DNA of 6,755 bases from Spirochaetales bacterium (GTDB taxonomy: Bacteria > Spirochaetota > Spirochaetia > JAGLYY01): the NCBI GenBank assembly GCA_023131935.1, contig JAGLYY010000386.1, positions 1-6,755 on the forward strand, written 5' to 3'. Position numbers and translations under genes: made by a program. Below are positions 1 through 5,368 of this stretch, one piece after another. The notes beneath the pieces are model-generated. The model saw only the letters and a list, made by a program, of their open reading frames with translations. It had not been told where the DNA came from and ran no database searches. Every line of letters starts with the position of its first letter. Positions within the stretch are counted from its first letter, which is position 1.

Positions 1-2
1 GA

Positions 3-599
3 TATCTTATTCATTTTAAAGATGCAGCTGTAAAATCTTTTCAAACAAAGAAAATAAAAGCAATCATTCTATTTATGGGATTTATGTTCTCTATCCTACT
101 TATTAGTCATCGGTTTTATCAACCATATTTAAAATTGAACGGAATAGCTCTAAAATATTTCGGATTGATATATCTGGGCTGGCTTTTAGTCAGTACCGCC
201 GGATCCAGGTATGCTCACTTTATTGAAGGAAAACTTGGATTTAACCTATCAATTGTAATTATACCGTTTAGTATCGCTTTACATCTGCTCCTTATTTCGG
301 TATTTTCCTCACCCCTCGGGATTCTTTACATCCTGCCAGGACAATTTGCATGGGGATTTCTCAGACCGATTACTCTCGATTATATAAATACAAAGATTGA
401 AAGCTCCGAAAGAGCTACAATTATCTCAATTCAGGGCTTTGTACAGGGGCTTATGCTTATTATTCTCTCACCGATTCTGGGATATCTGGCGGATGTTATT
501 TCGCTGCAGCAAACACTATTAACTACAGCTCTTCTTGTTCTGGTAGTTGGACTGCCTCTGGTTATAGTTCTTTTGAGGCTTGAAAGAAGAGGTAAATAA
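3..599 (+). CDS. MFS family transporter, C-terminal half (5' end outside window)
   Basis: The frame is open back to the window edge, so the gene starts upstream; the Met codons at 75 and 84 lie inside a membrane helix and are not credible starts. The visible 198 residues contain about six hydrophobic helices, as expected for the second half of a 12-helix major facilitator transporter. A cytoplasmic-type loop carries the pattern GFLRPITLDYIN followed by SSERATIISIQ, which is common in MFS_1 drug or metabolite exporters. The protein ends with a basic tail (RLERRGK) and TAA. The substrate cannot be told from this half; export of a small molecule is an inference from family membership. The last 214 coding bases are duplicated at 3812-4025 in front of the oxidoreductase gene, which suggests that the MFS gene was once that gene's direct upstream neighbour. 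It converges on the minus-strand gene ending at 717. Confidence 0.85.
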   Translation, partial: YLIHFKDAAVKSFQTKKIKAIILFMGFMFSILLISHRFYQPYLKLNGIALKYFGLIYLGWLLVSTAGSRYAHFIEGKLGFNLSIVIIPFSIALHLLLISVFSSPLGILYILPGQFAWGFLRPITLDYINTKIESSERATIISIQGFVQGLMLIILSPILGYLADVISLQQTLLTTALLVLVVGLPLVIVLLRLERRGK

Positions 600-605
600 T
601 ATTGA
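386..605 (+). repeat. Direct repeat copy 1: 3' end of the MFS gene
   Basis: This 220-bp stretch aligns without gaps to 3812-4031 (constant offset 3426). I count 21 mismatches. All of them fall between 473 and 567; the first 87 bp (386-472) and the last 38 bp (568-605) are identical. The match extends six bases past the stop codon and then ends sharply (base 606 g against 4032 a). On the left it starts in mid-gene at 386 (385 t against 3811 g). This copy is joined to the intact upstream part of the gene. Confidence 0.95.
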
Positions 606-625
606 GGTTCTGCTTCAATAGAGTT

Positions 626-651
626 CCTTGGCTGGATCACCTGCCGCAAGG
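626..651. other. Imperfect hairpin between convergent genes
   Basis: CCTT (626-629) pairs with AAGG (648-651), GGC (630-632) with GCC (643-645), and GG with CC around an ATCA loop, with a T-T mismatch and a two-base bulge. It sits between the MFS gene ending at 599 and the minus-strand gene ending at 717, where a shared terminator would be expected. Neither side has a T tract, so it is not a standard intrinsic terminator. Its role is unproven. Confidence 0.3.
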
Positions 652-680
652 ACAGCTATTTCCGTTCTCGTCCAGTCACG

Positions 681-706
681 AAAGGAGGAGTTCTATGTCA
701 ATATGA
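681..706 (+). other. Orphan Shine-Dalgarno plus ATG, stopped after three codons
   Basis: AAAGGAGGAG (681-690) is a near-perfect ribosome binding site with good spacing to ATG at 695. The reading frame ends at once (ATG TCA ATA TGA). This may be the broken start of a former plus-strand gene cut off at a rearrangement junction, or a chance purine run. No longer frame follows that is not just the antisense of the propeller gene. Confidence 0.25.
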
Positions 707-716
707 TTCATCCTCT

Positions 717-1847
717 TCAATCCTGTACCATGGGATACCGCATCACAGAAGCGGCATTTTCGTGCCCCACGGCGCGGTATGCCAGGTAGAGGTATCCGTC
801 CCCACCGAGGACCATCGCCCCGGAATCCGCGGCATCCCCGAAGGTGAACCCCCGGATCCCAAGGGTTTCCCAGGCTTCTTCCCGATAACGCAAAACCGTC
901 ATTTCGTTGAAAGCATTAATTTCCGAAAGTGCAACAATAGGATTACCGTCAGAATCGATTAATGTATCCTCGGCGATAGCTCCTCCGCCCGATAAGGGGT
1001 CGGCACCAACCATAATCCAATTGTCGTCGATATATTCAAGGGTCCTGACATCAGGATAGCCGCCACTATCATCCCTGACAAGGCACCACATTTGTGAAGC
1101 GGAAGAAACAATGGGATTACTGCACAGGTATGGTGTAATTACCCACTCGGGGAAATTAGCCAGGGCTTCCCAGTCGGAACCAGTCCACCTGTACATCTGA
1201 AAGGAATAACCGGTTTCGTAGTCGTAATCGCAGCTGAAGAATAACGGCTCCCCCATAGAATTAAAACCTATCCAGGCATCTGTAGCAGCGCCGAACTGCC
1301 CTACCGTCCCAAGAATCGTCCAGGTACTCCCGTCGTACTGATACACCGAGAGGGCATATTCGTTCTGCGGATTCTCAAGAACGAGATACACTTCTCCGTC
1401 GTCGGAAAATCCCGCTGTCTTATTCCATAAATCGGAAAAAACGGAATCCTCGATGCTTTCCCAAGCGCCGGATCTCCAGGCGGAAACGGACGCGTCTGTC
1501 CAGGTCGGAACCACGCAGAGACTTCCGTCAGCCAGAAAACCCGCATATACTCCTAAACTAAAGGCCGTTGAGGAAAGATCGTCAGTATGCTTCGTCCAGA
1601 CACCACCCGAATATTGGTAGGTTCTGATCAAGCTTCCATAGGAAGAATTATCTGGAAAAAGCAAAACCAGCAACGGTCCGTTAACGGGATCGTACAAAAG
1701 GTCGATACCGGAAATGTTTTCTTCCGGTAAATACTACTCCCCGACGATTTCCCAACCGCCGAGACTGGTATCCCGGAAAAAATAAAGGAAACAGGAACTG
1801 AAGAACAAGCAGATAATTATACTTGCAATTACTATTAGCTTTTTCAT
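717..1847 (-). pseudogene. Beta-propeller-like lipoprotein interrupted by an in-frame TAG
   Basis: The natural start is ATG at 1847-1845, behind TAGGAGG with good spacing. It opens MKKLIVIASIII and runs to a lipobox FFSSC with Cys19, a lipoprotein signal. Codon 38 (1736-1734) is TAG. The same frame then continues for 338 codons to TGA at 719-717, 376 codons in all counting the TAG. A TTG at 1697 gives a 326-residue open frame but has no export signal and would be an unlikely start. The mature part carries a repeat, roughly aromatic-x-G-x-W-x-x-(hydrophobic)-G, with Trp at residues 32, 84, 129, 176, 226, 277 and 326 (spacing 45-52), and a last strand (ASVMRYP) that could close the ring. This fits a seven-bladed beta-propeller, by inference. 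It probably binds a surface ligand; no catalytic motif is seen. The gene lies 9 nt behind the barrel-protein gene, in one operon. The TAG is a fresh nonsense mutation, a readthrough codon or a sequence error. Confidence 0.72.
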
Positions 1848-1856
1848 ACCCGCCTC

Positions 1857-2459
1857 CTACCGGACCCGGATTTCGATACCCAGGCGGGCCCGCACTTCAT
1901 GCAGGAAAACTACCGTATCCGAGAAAAAGATCTCAAGGACATACTCCGGACCAATCTGGAAACCGAGTTCGAAAGACATGAAATTTAGGGTAAATAGTTC
2001 CGAAAGAATACCGCCGGTCAGGCGAAAACCCCAAAAGTAAAGCACAGTGGAATTGAGCGGATGATACGGAAGAAAAAGCAAATAATCGGAGCGCAGAAAT
2101 CCCACGGACAGAAAAGGCTGAATATACTGGAAGGCGGAAAGCCTTATCGACGCTCCAACCGCAAGGTCCACCCGGCGAAGTACATCATACTGACTCCCAG
2201 TGAGCAGATAGCTGCCGGTATAATCAAACCACAGCGAGGTTGTGTAGAGATTTTCGGGAAAACTAAATATTAATCGGATATTGCCGCCGTTTACCGGCCC
2301 CTCCAGATCGAGGGCTTCGGACGAACCGGAAAGGTAATAATCATCGAGGGAGGCTCCCCACCCGTACCATCCCCCACCGGAGATGGACATATCCTCTTCG
2401 GTAGCAAAGAGGGAAGGTGAAATTAGCAGGATAAAAATCCAAACAGGCACTTTTTTCAT
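1857..2459 (-). CDS. Exported hypothetical protein, probable small outer-membrane beta-barrel
   Basis: I do not recognise a named family. The start chosen is ATG at 2459-2457, five bases after AAGGGG. A GTG six bases upstream, at 2465, lies too close to the predicted transcription start. The 200-residue product begins MKKVPVWIF, has a hydrophobic core and a likely signal peptidase I site after LFA (residue 19). The mature chain is rich in aromatic and small residues in alternating patterns, with segments such as LYTTSLWFDYTG, FQYIQPFLSVGF and LYFWGFRLTGGI. These read as amphipathic beta-strands separated by short turns, like an outer-membrane barrel of about eight strands. The last residue is Arg rather than the usual aromatic, which weakens that call. 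Its TAG stop (1859-1857) is part of the ribosome binding site of the downstream propeller lipoprotein, so the two are probably co-translated and may work together at the cell surface. Confidence 0.7.
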   Translation of the reverse strand: MKKVPVWIFILLISPSLFATEEDMSISGGGWYGWGASLDDYYLSGSSEALDLEGPVNGGNIRLIFSFPENLYTTSLWFDYTGSYLLTGSQYDVLRRVDLAVGASIRLSAFQYIQPFLSVGFLRSDYLLFLPYHPLNSTVLYFWGFRLTGGILSELFTLNFMSFELGFQIGPEYVLEIFFSDTVVFLHEVRARLGIEIRVR

Positions 2460-2474
2460 ACGCACCCCTTATTA

Positions 2475-2503
2475 GTTATAGGACAAGCTAAAATCGGTGT
2501 CAA
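2475..2503 (-). promoter_or_regulatory. Strong sigma-70-type promoter for the barrel/propeller operon
   Basis: Read on the minus strand, TTGACA (2503-2498) is followed by a 17-base spacer and TATAAC (2480-2475). This is 11 of 12 consensus bases with ideal spacing. Transcription should start near 2469-2467, which leaves only about ten bases before the ATG at 2459. The ribosome binding site AAGGGG would sit at the very 5' end of the message. The fit to consensus suggests strong expression unless repressed. Confidence 0.7.
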
Positions 2504-2723
2504 GCAAAAAGTGGCAGGAAGAGAAGCAGCATAACCTTAAGGATCGAGAGGTCCTGATAAAGATATGTTCATACTCGCAGATACACCGTTCTTGATAAAC
2601 CACTTTTGTACCTTTCCGCTTTTTTTGAAAAGAACAAAACTCTGTATTACGACAATCTGACCGGGTTATCCAGGCTGCTGAAAAATCTGTTAAAACATTA
2701 GGGAAGATCACCGATTTAAAGGC
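2504..2723. other. Intergenic stretch; possible short plus-strand gene tail at its right end
   Basis: No convincing gene, RNA or terminator is seen here. A minus-strand frame across the stretch gives a Cys- and Ser-rich product without a ribosome binding site and runs into the barrel promoter, so it is rejected. On the plus strand, frame 2629-2730 is open for 33 codons, reads like an amphipathic helix (SDRVIQAAEKSVKTLGKI) and ends with TAA overlapping the end of the next gene by 7 bases. It has no start codon and a stop (2626-2628) just upstream. It may be the tail of a lost gene. Confidence 0.3.
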
Positions 2724-3578
2724 TCAATAAATCATCTTAAATTCGGCGAAAAGCGGTCTGTGATCGGAAGTTCTTATGTTTTCAAGTACATCTGGACTCT
2801 GATTTTCCAATATTAAGAAGTCAGCATTGAAAAAGATATGGTCCAATGGGAGAGAAAAAGCGCTGCTAATAAACTGGTTTTCCATTCCAAAATTTACAGA
2901 TACAAGACCTGCCTCTTTAGTAATTTTCAGAAGCACATTCATCCTCTTTTCTGACCAGCTGTTAAAATCTCCTGCAAATATGACGGGTCCCTTATGTTTA
3001 ACCATCACTTTAGCTGCCTGTTCAAGCTGATCGCGGAAATCGGTTGTACCGATATTAAAGTTTAAACTGTGAATATTTACAACTAGCAAGAATTCCTCCG
3101 ATGGTACCAGCAGGTACTCAGTGAACAGCACTGCCTTGGGTGTAAGAGTAAACGGTTCCCGACCATTTGATAATAATGATGATGAAGCATGTGGTCTGAT
3201 TTGTGATACAGTACTGACCCCTGAATAATAATTTGGATCACACATACTCAGGTTCGGAGCGAATACTATCCCTAAATATCCTGAGTTTTCCAATACTGCA
3301 TTGAATTCACTATTAGCATTAAACTCTTGAAAAAGAATAATGTCGGGATTATATGTATTAATTATTTCTCTTAAATCTTCTTCAAATTGTATGCTTCGTA
3401 CTTTTTTTGCTATATTCCAGGTGATGATTTTAATACTCTGATCACTGATGGCATTTGCGGTATATCCCTCACGGTTAAGGAGAAAGGGGGTTCTGACAGG
3501 CACAACAAGGCACCCTACCAATAGAAAAAGCAGAGAAAAAATAGATAGTTGTTTCCAAATAAAACACTGCATCACCAT
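2724..3578 (-). CDS. Lipoprotein of the endonuclease/exonuclease/phosphatase (EEP) superfamily
   Basis: Numbering from ATG 3578, the N-terminus has a hydrophobic stretch ending in LLVGC, a standard lipobox with Cys23, so the protein should be a lipid-anchored exported enzyme. The EEP metal-dependent phosphodiesterase motifs follow in order: TWN (Asn55), QEF (Glu85), NIHSLN (His170), GDFNSW (Asp204, Asn206), LDHIFF (Asp246, His247) and SDHRPL (Asp272, His273). All catalytic positions of the fold are therefore present. Family members cleave DNA, RNA, phosphoinositides or sphingomyelin with Mg2+; the substrate here is unknown. An extracellular nuclease or phospholipase role is an inference from export. 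The length of about 284 residues is normal. Start candidates are TTG 3581, ATG 3578 and ATG 3572; none has a good Shine-Dalgarno, so translation may be leaderless. It lies upstream of the barrel/propeller pair on the same strand but has its own promoter-like site, and the pair has one too. Confidence 0.85.
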   Translation of the reverse strand: MVMQCFIWKQLSIFSLLFLLVGCLVVPVRTPFLLNREGYTANAISDQSIKIITWNIAKKVRSIQFEEDLREIINTYNPDIILFQEFNANSEFNAVLENSGYLGIVFAPNLSMCDPNYYSGVSTVSQIRPHASSSLLSNGREPFTLTPKAVLFTEYLLVPSEEFLLVVNIHSLNFNIGTTDFRDQLEQAAKVMVKHKGPVIFAGDFNSWSEKRMNVLLKITKEAGLVSVNFGMENQFISSAFSLPLDHIFFNADFLILENQSPDVLENIRTSDHRPLFAEFKMIY

Positions 3579-3581
3579 CAA

Positions 3582-3610
3582 ATGGTAGGAAAAATTGAAA
3601 TCGTAGTCAA
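3582..3610 (-). promoter_or_regulatory. Possible promoter of the EEP lipoprotein gene
   Basis: On the minus strand TTGACT (3610-3605), a 17-base spacer and TACCAT (3587-3582) resemble a promoter with a good -35 and a weak -10. Transcription would start around 3575, leaving almost no leader before ATG 3572 and starting inside or after ATG 3578. The absence of a ribosome binding site fits leaderless translation from 3572. Confidence 0.35.
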
Positions 3611-3654
3611 CTCTGGTGGTAGAGACATGATGGAATAGGCTAATCTGAAATCAG

Positions 3655-3745
3655 TATTTGTTCATTTGCGGTGTCGAAGCAGCTGCAAACCATAAAAACC
3701 CGGCTTTTTAGGTGGAATCAGCCGCAGCGGGCGGAGGCCTTCCAA
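3655..3745. repeat. Candidate GC-rich dispersed intergenic element
   Basis: This block is clearly richer in G and C than the AT-rich DNA around it and does not code for a convincing protein. It contains the palindrome GCAGCTGC (3679-3686) and, further on, GCCGCAGC (3721-3728), whose GCAGC can pair with the earlier GCTGC. Three words, GTCGAAGC, CAAACC and ACCCGG (3673-3703), recur in the same order at 5228-5254 in another intergenic gap. That pattern suggests a repeat family scattered between genes. Only a genome-wide comparison can confirm it. The rest of 3579-3811 shows nothing I can name. Confidence 0.35.
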
Positions 3746-3764
3746 TCATTATCAAGTAGTGTAG

Positions 3765-4025
3765 TATTTTAACCTTAATCGCCAAAAATCAAAAATTGTC
3801 TATAATTCAGGAAATACAAAGATTGAAAGCTCCGAAAGAGCTACAATTATCTCAATTCAGGGCTTTGTACAGGGGCTTATGCTTATTATTCTCTCACCTG
3901 TGCTGGGATACCTTGCAGATTTAATTTCACTGCAGCAGACTCTTTTCTATATTGCTCTTCTTGTTCTGGTAATCGGACTGCCTCTGGTTATCATTCTTTT
4001 GAGGCTTGAAAGAAGAGGTAAATAA
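3765..4025 (+). pseudogene. Remnant of an MFS transporter 3' end
   Basis: From 3812 the sequence repeats the end of the MFS gene at 386-599 in the same reading frame, down to the identical C-terminus RLERRGK and TAA (4023-4025). The frame is open back to a TAG at 3762-3764 but has no start codon or ribosome binding site, and the part before 3813 has no MFS likeness. Only about 70 of the expected 400 residues are left. Of 16 changed codons relative to the full copy, I count nine as synonymous and the rest as mostly hydrophobic swaps. The sequence therefore diverged while it was still translated, and lost its 5' part later. It is probably the original neighbour of the oxidoreductase gene that follows. 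Confidence 0.85.
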
Positions 4026-4031
4026 TATTGA
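3812..4031 (+). repeat. Direct repeat copy 2: 3' end of the MFS gene
   Basis: This is the partner of 386-605: 220 bp, no gaps, about 90% identical, with a perfect 87-bp stretch at its left end (3812-3898) and a perfect 38-bp stretch at its right end (3994-4031). The two copies lie in the same orientation and enclose about 3.2 kb with three minus-strand genes. Confidence 0.95.
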
Positions 4032-4050
4032 ATTTGTTCATACACACCTC

Positions 4051-4066
4051 CCGCAAATAATAGCGG
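4051..4066 (+). terminator. Weak hairpin after the MFS remnant
   Basis: CCGC (4051-4054) and GCGG (4063-4066) form a four-base-pair stem with an eight-base AT-rich loop, followed by a pyrimidine-rich run (TCTTTCGCACCC). It could be a poor terminator for the former MFS gene. The stem is short and there is no clean T tract. Confidence 0.2.
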
Positions 4067-4132
4067 TCTTTCGCACCCTTTCTCCGGTAAACATGCTAGA
4101 CTGTTAAAAGATCAAGACTTAAAGGTAGATAA

Positions 4133-5140
4133 ATGAAAGATAGGAAGCTTAAATGGGGAATAATTGGCGCCGGTGTTATAGCAGTAAAAATGGCCGATGC
4201 CCTGCACCTTAATCCGGACAGTGAAATTGTGGCGGTTGCATCTAAATCTGTAAGCCGGGCACAGAACTTTGCGGAGAAGAATGGTGTCCCTAAAGCATGT
4301 TCCTACGATGACATTGTAAATGATGATGATATTGATGTGATCTATGTGGCAACCACACATAACTTTCATTTTGAAAATGCAAAGCTTGCCCTTGAGCATG
4401 GAAAACATGTGCTTGTCGAAAAAGCTTTTACAGTGAACACCCGGGAGGCGGAAACACTGGCCCGGACTGCAGAAGAGAGGAATCTGTTTCTGATGGAGGC
4501 AATATGGGTAAGGTTCCTTCCAAGCATCAAACTCCAAAAAAAAATAATTGCAGAAGGTACAATAGGCGAAGTAAAGCAGTTTAATATATCCTTAGGGAAT
4601 TTCGTTTCTCCAAAGTATGAGAAGCGCCTGAAAGATCCGGCTCTTGCCGGAGGGGTAACTCTGGACATGGGCATTTATCCTATAAGTTTTGTATGCTACA
4701 TGCTGGGAGAACAGCCATCTGAGGTAAAATCGATGAGCCGCTTCAGCGGCCTTGGTGTTGATGAGATCGCCGATTACATGTTCAGATTTCCTTCCGGATG
4801 CCTTGCCGTAATAAATACAAGCTTTAACCTATTAATGAATAATTCGGCAATGATATACGGATCAAAGGGCTATATCGAGTTTCCGGATTTTCCGTTTGGA
4901 GAGAAGTTTTATATCTACACCCATAAAGGAACAAATGAGATAAAAACGACAGAAGAGATAACGGAGAAAAACCACATTAATGGTTTTATCTATCAGGTGG
5001 AAGAAGTTGTCCGGTGCATCAGAGAAGGTAAAACAGAAAGCAGTATCATCCCTATAAAGGAAACCATAGCTATCATGAAGCTAATGGACAAGATGAGAGC
5101 TGAATGGGGCTTTAAGTATGCTTTTGAGAAGGAGCAGTAA
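4133..5140 (+). CDS. Gfo/Idh/MocA family NAD(P)-dependent oxidoreductase
   Basis: The 335-residue length is typical of the family. An N-terminal Rossmann fold shows GIIGAGVIA (residues 9-17) for dinucleotide binding. VEKAFT (95-100) is the family's EKP motif with Ala in place of Pro, and its Lys97 is a conserved active-site residue. MEAIWVRFLP (121-130) and LDMGIYP (177-183, with Asp178 and Tyr182) resemble the branch containing dihydrodiol dehydrogenase and D-xylose dehydrogenase, where Tyr replaces the His of inositol dehydrogenases. Cytoplasmic oxidation or reduction of a sugar or cyclic polyol is likely; the exact substrate cannot be given. ATG 4133 follows AAAGGT at moderate spacing. No good promoter is visible in the 100 bases upstream, and the preceding MFS remnant suggests that the gene was once the second gene of an MFS operon. 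Confidence 0.88.
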   Translation: MKDRKLKWGIIGAGVIAVKMADALHLNPDSEIVAVASKSVSRAQNFAEKNGVPKACSYDDIVNDDDIDVIYVATTHNFHFENAKLALEHGKHVLVEKAFTVNTREAETLARTAEERNLFLMEAIWVRFLPSIKLQKKIIAEGTIGEVKQFNISLGNFVSPKYEKRLKDPALAGGVTLDMGIYPISFVCYMLGEQPSEVKSMSRFSGLGVDEIADYMFRFPSGCLAVINTSFNLLMNNSAMIYGSKGYIEFPDFPFGEKFYIYTHKGTNEIKTTEEITEKNHINGFIYQVEEVVRCIREGKTESSIIPIKETIAIMKLMDKMRAEWGFKYAFEKEQ

Positions 5141-5288
5141 AACAATAAAAATATCGGCCCTGTCGGAATTCAGGATCCAGATAAAATAGATACTCATCAG
5201 GAAATTTAGTAGCCTTACCTTATCATCGTCGAAGCGTTTCAAACCGGTACCCGGTTCGCAAGAATGATCTATAAAAATGAAACATCAC
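5141..5288. other. Intergenic stretch between oxidoreductase and ABC operon
   Basis: No gene is seen. A clean T-tract terminator for the oxidoreductase gene is missing; the only nearby pairing is CCTG/CAGG (5159-5175 region), which is too weak to call. The stretch contains the hairpin at 5242-5256 described separately. Confidence 0.4.
5228..5256. repeat. Short hairpin and second copy of an intergenic word set
   Basis: AACCGG (5242-5247) and CCGGTT (5251-5256) form a perfect six-base-pair stem with a TAC loop. The surrounding words GTCGAAGC, CAAACC and ACCCGG match, in order and with small spacing changes, those at 3673-3703. No T tract follows, so it is probably not a terminator. Confidence 0.35.
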
Positions 5289-5317
5289 TTGACATTTTCT
5301 AATATGCTCAGTATACT
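5289..5317 (+). promoter_or_regulatory. Strong sigma-70-type promoter of the ABC operon
   Basis: TTGACA (5289-5294), a 17-base spacer and TATACT (5312-5317) give 11 of 12 consensus bases with ideal spacing. Transcription should begin around 5324, giving a leader of about 45 bases before the GTG start at 5369. Confidence 0.7.
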
Positions 5318-5339
5318 GTGTATATCATATAAGCTCAGT
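5302..5339 (+). promoter_or_regulatory. Candidate operator over the ABC promoter
   Basis: TATAC-TGT-GTATA (5312-5324) is a perfect inverted repeat covering the -10 box and start point, with outer arms ATATG (5302-5306) and CATAT (5326-5330). GCTCAGT occurs twice in direct orientation (5306-5312 and 5333-5339). A dimeric repressor bound here would block the promoter. ABC operons of this family are often controlled by GntR-type YtrA-like repressors, but no such gene is visible in this window. Confidence 0.4.
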
Positions 5340-5368
5340 TGTTTTATATAACCGCAAGGAGGAAAGAT

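Noticed and set aside
762..1546. Plus- and minus-strand frames within the propeller gene region
   Set aside because: The Trp-repeat frame explains the region; the others are out-of-frame shadows.
1695..1697. TTG at 1697 as the genuine start of the propeller gene
   Set aside because: It has no ribosome binding site and no signal peptide, and it would cut blade 1. The upstream in-frame segment supplies all three.
2472..2711. 79-codon minus-strand frame between the barrel and EEP genes
   Set aside because: It has no ribosome binding site, an unnatural Cys/Ser/Arg-rich composition, and it runs through the barrel promoter.
3582..3638. 18-codon plus-strand frame starting ATGGTAGG with a plausible peptide
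   Set aside because: It has no Shine-Dalgarno, is too short to judge, and overlaps the candidate EEP promoter.
4074..4102. Promoter for the oxidoreductase gene with TAGACT as -10
   Set aside because: No acceptable -35 box is found at the right distance.
4112..4674. Two minus-strand frames opposite the oxidoreductase gene
   Set aside because: They are antisense shadows of a well-supported coding frame, without ribosome binding sites or protein-like composition.
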